Shown here one piece after another: positions 43,465 through 53,719 of a stretch of DNA of 64,000 bases. The translations under genes and the position numbers were made by a program. Source of the DNA: Kalmusia sp. IMI 367209 (lineage: Eukaryota > Ascomycota > Dothideomycetes > Pleosporales > Didymosphaeriaceae); assembly GCA_027946365.1 (NCBI GenBank), contig JAPEUQ010000016.1, positions 992,001-1,056,000 on the forward strand. The letters are read 5' to 3'. The notes under the pieces were generated by a model. The model saw only the letters and a program-made list of their open reading frames with translations. It had not been told where the DNA came from and did no database searches. Positions within the stretch are counted from its first letter, which is position 1, and every line of letters begins with the position of its first letter.

Positions 43465-45066
43465 TTACATTTTCTGCCAATCATTTGCTCTTTCCCAAGC
43501 GAACGCAACCTCATACACGGCCATCTCATCCCACCATCTTCCAATAATTTGCATACTTACCGGCAACTTCAATGCATCAGCCACCCCTGGACCCTCCAAA
43601 ACTGCTAGCATGCCTATTGGTAATGCTAAAACAGGATGCCCGCTCTGATTGAAGGGTGCTGTATTAGACGTCAGACCAATCTGCTTTGCGATTTGCTCAA
43701 GCGGCGTCGCATCAGGTGCGGCATGGCTGGTAGCGATATAAGGTAGCGTTGGGGTTAGAAGGATGTCGTACTTGACGAAGGCAGCGTCATATGCGTCACG
43801 CAGTTGATGCGATAGGTTTGTGGCTTTGGCTAGGAGAAGCGGGAAGTTTTGTACCGCATAGAGGCCATTCAGGTAGATGTTCTTGGTCGATGCGTAAGCT
43901 TCATTCCAATTATCCTGGCCAATGGGGTGAAGTAGAGTGTTCAGACCCAGCATCTGGTGCCCTCTTCTACCGAATGATCCTGAGGTTTTGGCGAGAAAGC
44001 CTCCTACTTTCGAGATGCCAGTCCAGATTGCGGCGCCTTTGGAGTGAATTGGTATTGAGACTTCGTCTATGTTAGCGCCGAGCTCGGCAAATTTAGATAC
44101 AGCTGTTTTGAATGTTTTGATGATACGAGGATCCAGTGCTGGCGTTGAGAGTGATTCAGTGATTATGGCGATTCTCTTCCCTGCAAGAGGCTTGTCCACG
44201 GGTAAATCTTCTACCGAGCTATACCTTGGAACCTTAGACGGCCATGGCGCAGCAAACGAACGGTCGTCGATATTGTCGTTTCCAGCGATAGCCTCTAAGA
44301 ATATCGCATTGTCTAAAACCGTTCTCGTCATGGGCCCGAGATGATCATTCGTCGGCTCATTGCTGCCGCTGCCAGTATATGGCACAAGACCGAAGGTAGG
44401 CTTTAACCCAACAACTCCACAATTAGCTGCCGGTACACGGATACTCCCTCCTTGATCTGCACCAATTGCTCCATCTACTTCACCTAGAGCGACAAGGACT
44501 CCTGATCCGCTAGAGCTTCCGCCCGAACTGTAGCCTTTCGCAAAGGGGTTCTCAACAATTCCCGTCCCAGATGAGTGGCTAGTAGCGGAGTGACACATGT
44601 TTTCGCATACTGCCTTGCCGAGGATTTCGCCACCTTCCTCAAGGATGCGCGTGATGACGGTTGCATCGCAATCCGGGACGTAATCTTTGATGAAGTTGGT
44701 ACCAAGCAGCATAGGCACGCCCTTAATAGCGATATTGTCCTTAATGGCGAAAGTTTTGCCGTGCAGCTTTCCACCCTTGGCTTGCTTGTCGAGGATTCGG
44801 CACTTCCACGCCCAAGCGCCGTGAGAGTTCCCAGTCTTTTCTGGGAAATGTACATTTTCTCGTGCGAAGCGCGCTTCGTCCACTGGTGGAACGTAGTCCG
44901 GTATCGCCATGAGCTGTTCGCTAGCGTCGTGGAAGACAGCTAGTAACCGTCTGTAGTCCGCCTTTTCCTTCTCTTCGATTGATACTCCGAGTTGAGAACA
45001 TAATTTATCAACGGTTTCGGTCGTTACAGGGTTTCCAGGGCTGGTATCAAGAGAGAAGACTGACAT
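43465..45066 (-). CDS. Amidase (amidase-signature family)
   Basis: A single-exon gene of 533 residues starting at ATG 45066 (MSVFSLDTSPGNP); the longer frame upstream has no ATG. Amidase-signature enzymes hydrolyse C-N amide bonds with a Ser-cisSer-Lys triad. Here the Lys is in KTFAIKDNIAIKGVPMLLGT, the first Ser in YSSGGSSSGSGVLVA and the nucleophile Ser in GADQGGSIRVPAANCG. All three are intact. Length and the C-terminal LPVSMQIIGRWWDEMAVYEV fit fungal amidases of the acetamidase/aryl-amidase type. It is divergent from the PuuE-type deacetylase across 594 bases dense in HGATAR motifs, and starts the cluster to 53508. The substrate is unknown; an amide or ureide nitrogen source is inferred from neighbours. 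Confidence 0.93.
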   Translation of the reverse strand: MSVFSLDTSPGNPVTTETVDKLCSQLGVSIEEKEKADYRRLLAVFHDASEQLMAIPDYVPPVDEARFARENVHFPEKTGNSHGAWAWKCRILDKQAKGGKLHGKTFAIKDNIAIKGVPMLLGTNFIKDYVPDCDATVITRILEEGGEILGKAVCENMCHSATSHSSGTGIVENPFAKGYSSGGSSSGSGVLVALGEVDGAIGADQGGSIRVPAANCGVVGLKPTFGLVPYTGSGSNEPTNDHLGPMTRTVLDNAIFLEAIAGNDNIDDRSFAAPWPSKVPRYSSVEDLPVDKPLAGKRIAIITESLSTPALDPRIIKTFKTAVSKFAELGANIDEVSIPIHSKGAAIWTGISKVGGFLAKTSGSFGRRGHQMLGLNTLLHPIGQDNWNEAYASTKNIYLNGLYAVQNFPLLLAKATNLSHQLRDAYDAAFVKYDILLTPTLPYIATSHAAPDATPLEQIAKQIGLTSNTAPFNQSGHPVLALPIGMLAVLEGPGVADALKLPVSMQIIGRWWDEMAVYEVAFAWERANDWQKM

Positions 45067-45660
45067 GACTTTTACTAAACTGAGAGAAACAATGAAACGG
45101 TTCAATTTGGCAGAGAATTTTATTTAATGAAGGGCGTAGAAGATAGTTGTGAGGTGAATTAGTCGATGCGATAGCCTAGATAACTAACAGTTCAAGTTGC
45201 CGCTCGGCTCTCCAGCCATTCATCCATCTCACGGTTTGGATGCAGCATTCTTTCGTGACTCCGGTTAATTTGTGTCCAATAATAACTTTCAAACGTTGCA
45301 GGAAAGGTGGGCGTGTTTTCGGACGTCCGACACTGGGATGTCGGGAAGAGCGGGGAAGGTCGGCTGACTAACCTGGAAATCGATAACCATCGGCGATATG
45401 CCGATAAGATACACTACCCCCGAATTTTTCATATCTTAGTCACATGGAACTGTAAAGATTTTGATAAGGCAATCGAAGAATGAAGACGATTTCTAGGCTC
45501 GCACAAGAGTGGACCGTGTATGTGCAATCCAAATGTGACCTTCTACCAGACCAGGTATAAGATACCGACATGACCGTGATCTTATTCCTTTCCTAATTTC
45601 AGTCCAAGCTCGAATTGGGGTAGTTCTGCCTTTGAAAGTTGATTCCTAAATTTAAACACC
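45067..45660. promoter_or_regulatory. Divergent promoter with six HGATAR (GATA-factor) sites
   Basis: The 594 bases between the amidase and deacetylase start codons contain HGATAR matches on the plus strand at 45141 (AGATAG), 45169 (CGATAG), 45178 (AGATAA), 45381 (CGATAA), 45402 (CGATAA) and 45462 (TGATAA). Chance would give one to two over both strands in random sequence. HGATAR is the site of the AreA/NIT2 nitrogen regulators of moulds. That these sites work is inference. Confidence 0.5.
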
Positions 45661-46800
45661 ATGGTTCACGTAGAAGAATCTCTACAATTACCAAGAGATT
45701 TTGAGGGTAAAATTCCTACAAACTATATCCACTTCTCCTGCTAATATTCCCTATAGGCTTCGGGGAGCATGGCCATGATCCCCAATGGCCAAATGGTGCC
45801 CGAATTGCTGTTTCCTTCGTGCTCAACTACGAAGAAGGCGGCGAAAGAAACCCCCTGGACGGTGATGGAACCAGTGAGCCGTATTTGTGGGAGAAGGGTC
45901 CATCGGGGGGTGGCAGGGAGCACCGGCATCTGAACGGCGAGCAAGACTTCGAGTATGGTAGTCGATGCGGTGCTTGGCGCATACTCCGCTTGATGAAGGA
46001 ATTTGGCTGGAACATGACCTTGTGGGCTATTGCTGTTGCTATGGAGAGAAATCCTACTTTTGCTAAAGCGTGTGTGCGAGAAGGACATGAGATTGGTGCG
46101 CATGGATACAGATGGCTGGATATCTGGGACTATTCTCTCGAAGATGATAAATCCTACATCAAGAAAACTTGTAAAGCCTTGGAAGCAGCCAGTGGTAATA
46201 TTATCCCTTCTTCGAAAATTTGTGATGCTGATCGCAGAATAGGCGAATTCCCAGTCGGTGCTTACTTCGGAAGAGGGACGCCGAATACAGCCAGTCTACT
46301 TCCGATCATGTGGAAGGAGATGGGACACAAGCTTCTGTATACTTCAGAAGTTTACAATGAGGACTCGCCATACTGGATCGACCTTCCATGGGAAGACAAT
46401 CTTCTAGACGAGGAGAAGGAAGGTCTTCTGATGGTACCCTACAACTACGACTGTGAGTTCTCATATTTATCTCTTTGACTTACAAAAAATAATCTAATGT
46501 GTCCTAGGCAACGATGGAAAATTCCACATGCTTCCCGGATTCGTCAGTTCTAGTGGAAACACGTATGAGCAGTATCTGAAGGACACCTTCGATTGCCTGT
46601 ATAGGGAGGGTGGTAAGATGATGACTATCCCTTTGCACTCTCGTATTGCGGGCAAGCCTGGTAGATCTGAGAGCCTGCGAAAATTCATGAAATACATCTC
46701 TGAGAAGGAAGGTGTTTGGGTTGCGAACCGTAGGGACATCGCCGAACACTACCGCAAGACTTTTCCGTACAAACCGGGGTCGAAGACCGGAGGACTATAG
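45661..46800 (+). CDS. Polysaccharide-deacetylase-fold hydrolase, PuuE (allantoinase)-like
   Basis: Three exons (45661-45706, 45757-46452, 46508-46800) encode 344 residues; introns are 50 and 55 bases. The opening FGEHGHDPQWPNGARIAVSF followed by VLNYEEGGERNPLDGDG is the hallmark of the PuuE branch. Its bacterial members act as cofactor-independent allantoinases in urate breakdown; relatives are chitin or peptidoglycan deacetylases. Further marks are SRCGAWRILRLMKEF, the His pair in GHEIGAHGYRWLD, and the C-terminal IPLHSRIAGKPGRSESLRKF. There is no signal peptide, so the protein is probably intracellular, which fits ureide hydrolysis better than cell-wall work. It is divergent from the amidase and followed by a Zn2Cys6 regulator. 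Ring opening of allantoin or a related cyclic amide is the most likely role, but unproven. Confidence 0.88.
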
Positions 46801-47054
46801 ATAAACAACAGCATTAATGGCATTTCCCACGAAATTATAGTAATACACGCGTAATTATCGGTGCCATGGCGATGGCTGCAGGATCATGGTAGCTATAATT
46901 CAAGTTATGGCCTAGTACCGATACAGACTAGCGTATGCGTTAAACCCAGGTTGTTATCTTGACTCAATTTCCTTATCTGCTAGTACAATAACTACCGTAT
47001 CCCACCTGCTTGTCCGATGCCGCGTGATACGTTTCATTGCGTCTTTTAACCACC

Positions 47055-49147
47055 ATGAGTGGCGTGAATACAGATGTACACTCGCCCGAATATGAAGATA
47101 GTCACAGTTCGCGAAAGCGGCAACGGACAGCTTGTGACAGGTGCAAAGCAAGAAAGCAACGGGTAAGAAAATGATTCTGAGGCATTGAAATCTTGTGACT
47201 AATGAGAATACATTGTTCCAGTGCGATAATGCATACCCCCAATGTTCTAACTGCGTCAAAGGAGGCACAGCGTGTAGTAGACCCCCAGATTTAGATGGAC
47301 AACGGAACTCTTACACTCACGCACTAGAAGACCAGGTTGCATTTCTGGAAAGCAGAATTCTAGCCATGGAGCGAAATCATCACACTCAGAGTGACTCGGC
47401 GATACATGGGAACCATACGTCCCCAGCAGGCCCACTGTCAACTACAAGGCATGATCAACCAGACATCGAGACGCCAATCGGTCAGACACCTAGACCCCAA
47501 CATACTGTCGCCGATGTGGTCGGAATGATTTCTTTAGGAAATGGCAATACGCAAAGTCTCTCTTACGTAGGCTCGTCCTCAGGCTACTCTCTAGCAACCG
47601 ATCTTGGTCGGATGGTGCAAGCGACAGTTTGGAACAAGGCTCTCTGGGTGTCTACGGCTACTGGAGAAAACAGCGAACGAACTTCGGAGAAGGGTACCCA
47701 GAGAAGAATTACCCTCGAAGAACTCCAGTCAAAAAAAGCGGAACCTCCATCAGACACCCTAGGCACAAAATTGATCAAGGCATATCTTACGAGGATACAT
47801 CCGCGCTTTCCGTTATTATTTCGCTCAGATGTCTGGGAAGCACACAGATGCCGTTATCTCCTCGAAAGAGGAACTCAATCGTATTCTAGCCATGGTGCTT
47901 CTTCTTACTCTTCTTCGGCTTATAAAGAAGATGGATTTGCGTTATTCGTTCTTTACATGGTATACGCGATAGGTGCTTTGAATTTGCGTCTAACGGAAGA
48001 CTATAAGGAAACTTCACCAGAACATTTTTATCTCTTCGCTATGCAGCACGTGGCAAGCGTAAGAGAAGCTTCTTCGATTCATAATATCGAGGCGACAGTC
48101 TTATTGATCCTGTACCATCTACGTTCAGAGTCTCGAAATGGTCTATGGCATCTAACTGGCCTGGCTATGCGAACAGTGACCGACATCGGTCTACATCGTG
48201 AAGCATCAACGTGCGACCTGCGCCCATTCGAAGCGCAGATGAGAAGACGCTTGTTCTGGTCCGTCTTCGCTCTTGAAAGCATATTAGCTGGCACTCTGGG
48301 CCGACCGATCAGCCTATCAGATTGCGACATCGACCAACCACTGCCTCTGAGTATCCATGATGATGATCGCATGGAAAGCATCGCTCACGATACCCTTCAT
48401 TCTGCACAGGTTCAAGGACAAGAAGCTTTTCCTCCTACGAATCTAAGTCAATTCATATTACTCTCACAACTGCATGTCTTCGAGGCTCGCATTCAGAGAA
48501 AAGTCTATCGTGTAGACAGAATACCGAGTACCTTGCAACACAGAATGATTCGTCTAGCAACAGATCTTGAGACATGGCGGCACAATATACCCCCGGCACT
48601 ACAAGCTGGCGAGCGCGACCGAATCATGCTACATTACCACCGCAACGTGCGATTACTTTTGCAGCCTTTTCTGTCGATTTTAGATCCAGGATCGGAGTAT
48701 TTCCGCAAATGCGCTGTGTCAGCAGGCCAGATATGTCAGATTCACAAGCGACTACATCAGACACCTGAGTACGGACATAGTTTTGTTGCTGTACATACCG
48801 CCTTCGTTTCTGGTATTACTCTGCTGTATGCGCTATGGAGGGGGAAAGACACCTTGTGGTCATTTACAATCAGCAATGATATCCGTGCTGCCAGCTGTGT
48901 CCTTTCAATTATGGGCGAGCGTGCCGCATGGATTAGACCTTTTAGGAACACCTTTGATGCCATGGTAGAAGCTACTATGATCGCACTACAAGGTGCAAGC
49001 GAGGATGATCGCAACAGCGAGACAATACCAGAGAATAGCACAACAATGCCTCAGCATGCAGACTTTTCCTTGTTCGAAGACTTGGAATTCATGGACCACG
49101 GAGCCTTGGACATGGCGAAAGAGTTAACAGAATGGATTCAATACTAA
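47055..49147 (+). CDS. Zn2Cys6 transcription factor with fungal-specific regulatory domain
   Basis: Exons 47055-47162 and 47222-49147 encode 677 residues; the 59-base intron lies inside the zinc cluster, as is common. The cluster reads ACDRCKARKQRCDNAYPQCS followed by NCVKGGTAC, with all six Cys, preceded by the basic SSRKRQRT. A linker and dimerisation helix (YTHALEDQVAFLESRILAME) follow. The fungal-specific middle region starts at LIKAYLTRIHPRFPLLFRSD and includes GLAMRTVTDIGLHREASTCD and RRRLFWSVFALESILAGTLG. Such proteins bind CGG-type DNA sites in the nucleus and usually control adjacent genes. It sits between the deacetylase and the MFS gene, so a cluster-specific role is plausible. The inducer is unknown. 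Confidence 0.93.
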
Positions 49148-49316
49148 GATTATCCGCCCATGGATTATGAGCCACGAATATTTTGGGCTGAGATATCATT
49201 GGCGTAAAAAATGTAGTGAATGGGCTATGAGAAGCAAAGGAAAACTCGATACCCTTTTACTAAGTAATTGAGACTATCCTCGTAACGCCTCATACACATA
49301 TTGTAGACCATAGATG

Positions 49317-51113
49317 CTATGTCTTACCTCTATTTAGGCCATCGGCTTCACTAGACATACAAGCTTCGCCAATTTCTTTCTCAGAAGCCTCATTCGCTGC
49401 TCCCGTCGCCCTCATGTCTTCATCCTTGCTATCCGACCGCCCAGCTTCTTCAACCTTCGGCATCTCATCCGGCCGCCTCAAACCATGGTCTTTGACAAAG
49501 ATACAGCCAAGCAAGCAGAGCCCAATGAATGGAACATTCATGATAAATACTGTCCTACTTGCACTCGCATACGCCTTTAAGATCTCGTGAACTTCAACAG
49601 GTGATGCGGCGAGAGCCGCAAAGTTGGGAGTATCGTACGTGGAGAGGGCGAGGAATGCAAAATCCTGAGGCAATGCTTTCTTAAGCGAGTTCTGCAAGGC
49701 TGTTGCAGAGATTGCCAGACCGACGGCACCACCAAGGCTACGGAGGAAATTTCGATTCGATATTACGACCGCTCGTTGGGCCTTTGTGCAGTGTGCTTGC
49801 AGAGCGACAAGTGTCGGCTGGAACACAAATCCAACGCCTATCCCTTGGAGCACCAGGATGACTATAATAGCTGCAAGAGAAGTGTTAAGATCGAACACGC
49901 AGGTCAACCCAGCCCCGAGAGTCCAAATGAAGAATCCAGCCCAGATGACTTCCCCATAGCGTTCCATGCGGGATATGTATTGCCCGGAGATAATAGAAGC
50001 AGTCATTTGTGCGCATGGGATTGGCAAAACCAACACTGCCGATAGGGTAGGGGACATGCGACGGGCATTTTGGAAGAAGAGGGGGAGGTAGTAGAGCTGC
50101 GAATAGTACACCATGCCGAACAGCATATTCTGCAAGAGCATAACGCAAATTGGCGAGGATTTAAATAGCGATACTGGTAACATTAGTTTTCCATGGCATC
50201 GCAAGAGGATGCAAAACTTACACGGCATCATGGGTAACAATGCTACTCGGTGTTCAATGAGAAGGAACGCAGCCGCGCAAATGCCTCCGACCACAAGCAT
50301 CGATATGACCATGGGAGATGCCCATGCGAAATAACTGCCTCCCCCTGAAACAGGTATCAGTATCAGAATTGTGGCTCCTGATCCAGCAAAGATACCCCAA
50401 TAATCGATCTTTTCAGACACAGCTCGAAAGTCCATGCGCGGCGCATTTTTAGGCGTGGGTAAGACGAAGTAGCATACAACACCACAAACCGCGGAGAGTG
50501 GACTAACAAGCCAAAATAGACCTCTCCATGTAGAATTTTCCACGAATGCAGCTCCAATGAATGGGCCAGCCATGTTACCGAGCCCAACACAAGCCCCGAG
50601 AATACCTTGGTACTTTCCTCGCTCTTTTAAAGTGATGATATCGGAGACAATCATCATCGACAATGATGTAATGCCGCCATTAGCGACCCCTGCCAGGCCA
50701 CGGAACACGTAGAGCATAGTGGCGTTTTGGGACAGACCGCAGAGCAGGTCACTGATTGTCAACAATGCTAACCCAGATAAGAACACAGTCTTCCTCCCTA
50801 TATCTCGAATCAGAATGAATGATTTAAGTCAACATGTACACCTGCACTTACCGAACAGGTCAGACATCCGCCCATATAGCACTTGGAAGACGGTATTAGC
50901 GATTAGAGCGCTGGTTCCAACCCAACTGACTGTGGCTTCAGCATGGAGCTCTCGTCCTATGGTAGGCAGGGCCACACCAATCCCATTTTGGTCTACGAAA
51001 CAGATGAAAAGCGATACTGCTAACGCGCTGAAGACGGCTAGAAGCTCTTTTCTGGGGAGAAGGTTCGTCTGGTCGAAAACAGCCGCTTCGGCAGCCATCT
51101 GTCGTGTCTTCAT
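49317..51113 (-). CDS. MFS transporter of the 14-helix (DHA2-like) drug/metabolite efflux type
   Basis: Three exons (51113-50852, 50797-50222, about 50173-49317) encode 564 residues. The N-terminal helix ends with VDQNGIGVALPTIGRELHAE, the usual DHA2-like opening (D-x-x-x-x-x-x-ALP-x-I). YGRMSDLFGRKTVFLSGLAL spans the first splice site and holds the loop-2/3 motif. GLGNMAGPFIGAAF is the antiporter motif C, followed by WRGLFWL. The second intron (48 bases, about 50174-50221) is divisible by three and could be read through; splicing restores LLPMMPLSLFKSSP, the normal family text. The hydrophilic tail (about 60 residues) is charged. The family exports drugs, toxins or metabolites by proton antiport, though some members import. 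It is divergent from the NCS1 permease across GATA-rich DNA. Substrate unknown; boundaries of intron 2 may be off by one base. Confidence 0.9.
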
Positions 51114-51700
51114 CGTGACGAAGGCCTTGTAAAAAAAAAAAAACTAGCAGAATCAAAGATAAATATGAATAATATGGCCATGTGGACACAATTTTGTGCG
51201 GGTTGACCACGTGATAGACAGATCAGAATTCGTGGCTGCTAGATAGGTGTACAAAGTATCATAGACTAAGCTGTTTCGCCTCTGTTCACTTCCGTCTTCG
51301 TCGGACATGCAGCGAAAAGATATTGCATGCCAATCTATTGTCATCGGAGCTCCTAATGTTGTCTGAATTTGCAGAGCGGTTACCTCGGAATTTGTTATCG
51401 CCGTAGCCGAAATAGAAGCGGGTCGTCGGACCTCCGACGGAGGACGACGCTTCAACGCATTTGCGCATCGGATCGACATTGCTCGATAAACGTTATCGTC
51501 TTATCAAAGAGTTGTTCGACTTTCAGCCTTACAAGCATGTTTCTCTACTCTATCTCGACCAAAATCTCCAAGGACTAGCGATGCCATGACAATATGCGTT
51601 ATCGCTGTGAACATGCTGTTTATATATGTTACTGTTGTCGCTCAATGAAGTTCTATACCAACGCGGACGATAGAGCAACTTTATCAAATCCCCAACCGGG
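51114..51700. promoter_or_regulatory. Divergent promoter with nine HGATAR (GATA-factor) sites
   Basis: In the 587 bases between the MFS and NCS1 start codons, HGATAR matches occur at 51157, 51212, 51241, 51484 and 51668 on the plus strand. On the minus strand they occur at 51395, 51493, 51501 and 51681. Three are packed within 51484-51506. One to two would be expected by chance. A run of 13 A at 51131-51143 lies just upstream of the MFS ATG. Control by AreA-type nitrogen regulators is inference. Confidence 0.5.
51131..51143. repeat. A13 homopolymer
   Basis: Thirteen A in a row about 20 bases upstream of the MFS start codon (T13 on that gene's strand). It may be a poly(dA:dT) promoter element. 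The exact length is uncertain in any assembly. Confidence 0.7.
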
Positions 51701-53508
51701 ATGTCTAATCGCTTGCAACAGCTTAAGGTTGCTGTCAGGATTCCTGGGGCCTTCAAGGAGTCGTTGCACGCTAAAGGCGATGGAGAAGCACGGCACAATC
51801 GGGACTTGCTTCCTAGTCCTCCAGGTCAGCTGCCCAAATCCGTTAACATGGACACAAACCACTCACATTATACCAGGGGACAGGAGATGGCGGTGGCAGC
51901 ATTACTTCGCATACTACTTGACGATGACGTTCAGCCCGAGCAGCTACAATCTCGGTGCATCACTGGTTTCTCTCGGATTATTGTGGTGGCATGGTATGAT
52001 CGCCGCAGTCATTGGATCTGCCATCCTTACCGTTCTCGTTGTACTGAACAGTCGTGGTGCTATCAAGTACTTTGTTGGTTTTCCGGTGTACGTCCGCGCT
52101 GCAGCAGGTGTGCGCGGGGCCAGCCTGTACATTCTATTCCGGGCACTAGTGGCCATCATCTATTACGCCACACAGACTTACTATGGTGGTCGCATCACGT
52201 CTGTTTTCATGCGCGGAATCTTCGGCAACGGTTACAAAAATATCCCCAACCATCTCCCGGCAGGCGCTGGAATCACATCGCGAGACCTTCTCAGTTTCTT
52301 CATATTCTGGATGGTAAGCGTTCCCAAAGACTAGGTAGTATACTGTCTAATCTATTCAGGTCCAAATGCCAATCATGTTCATTCACCCAAAAGTACTTCG
52401 CCACCTGTTCGTCGTAAAAGCAGTATATACAACCATCGCCTTGTTTGGTGTTCTCGGCTGGGCCATCAATGCGAATGGTGGCAGGATTGGAGAATTCACC
52501 TACACAACGGCGCAAAAACAGCTATCAGGGTTGGACCTCATGTGGCCCATGATTCAGGCTATCAACTCTGTTATGGGCGCACTGGCCCCTGTTCTGATCA
52601 ATCAACCGGATATTGCACGCTATGGTCACTCTTATAGCGATGTCACCTGGAGCCAAGGCATTGGTATTCTTATTAGCAAAGTCCTAGTCATGTTTCTCGG
52701 TACCGCTACTACTGCCGCTGCTACAAATGTCCTAGGGAAAAGTTACTGGAATGTTTGGGACCTATACGATGCCATCCTCGACCAGTACTGGGGCCCTGGT
52801 GCGCGAGTAGGCATGGTCTTTGCATCCTTCGGCATGATGTTAGCTGTACTCATCACTAACGCTGGCAGCAACTCACTTCCCGTCGGCGCTGATTTGACGG
52901 GTATCTTCCCAGGCTGGCTCACCATCGTACGTGGACAAGTGTTATGCGCGATACTCGCCCCGCTACTCGTCCCCTGGAAAATCATTGCCAACGCAGCTTC
53001 ATTCCTTACTTTCTTGGGTTCTTACACTGTCTTTTTGATGCCGATATGCGCTTGCATGATAGTGGATTACTGGGCTATTCGCAAGGGCAACTTCCATGTA
53101 CCCTCGTTATATGTCAATACATCGATGAGTCCATACTCGTACTATAAAGGGTGGAACCTACGCATGCTGGCTGCTTGGCTTTCAGGCGTTGCATTCACCG
53201 TCCATGGAGTCGCTGGATCTCTGAACCCCCATTCAGTTGCCACGGCTAGCAAGAACATGTATAAGCTCGGATTTTTGCTATCTTTCTGTATGGGAGCTTT
53301 GGTATACTACACCTTGTGCAGAATCTGGCCTGTACAGATACTGCCACAAGGATCGGAGAGAGAACTGCAGTTCGAAGAATTAGCAGCTAGTGAGGGGTTC
53401 TTTGATAATGAGAGCGTGGGAACGATTACGGGCGTGCTGGATGGGCAGGAGACGGAGAGGATCAGCACTGAATACTACTCTACAGGGGGTAAAGGAATGA
53501 AGGTCTAA
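51701..53508 (+). CDS. NCS1 permease, Fur type (nucleobase/allantoin/uridine family)
   Basis: Three exons (51701-51824, 51877-52313, 52360-53508) encode 569 residues; introns are 52 and 46 bases. The start MSNRLQQLKVAVRIPGAFK and HNRDLLPSPPGDRRWRWQHY across the first junction match the N-terminus of fungal NCS1 carriers. The core has AYYLTMTFSPSSYNLGASLV, GFPVYVRAAAGVRGASLYIL, then QPDIARYGHSYSDVTWSQGI and VGADLTGIFPGWLTIVRGQV. The end of the core is FLGSYTVFLMPICACMIVDY. These are features of the Fur subfamily (uracil, uridine, allantoin, and related purine or hydantoin importers) in the plasma membrane, with about 12 helices. Which substrate is used depends on a few helix residues I cannot assign. 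Its position beside amidase and PuuE-like genes argues for uptake of a cyclic ureide or base as nitrogen source. Confidence 0.92.
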
Positions 53509-53719
53509 AAGATGAGCCATTCAAGGGTCGATGAAAATCAAACATTCATTGAAAGAACGCTTAGTGCAGTGCCTGAACATGGAATTGATCCTTAATTCTC
53601 CGACTTCATATTTCCTCAATAGGGATGGATAGTCATTCGTAAGACTTGCGCGCTCCTATTTGGCGAAAACTTAACAGTAATTGAACGTAAAAACTTCTAA
53701 ACGTCAACATTTGTAACGA

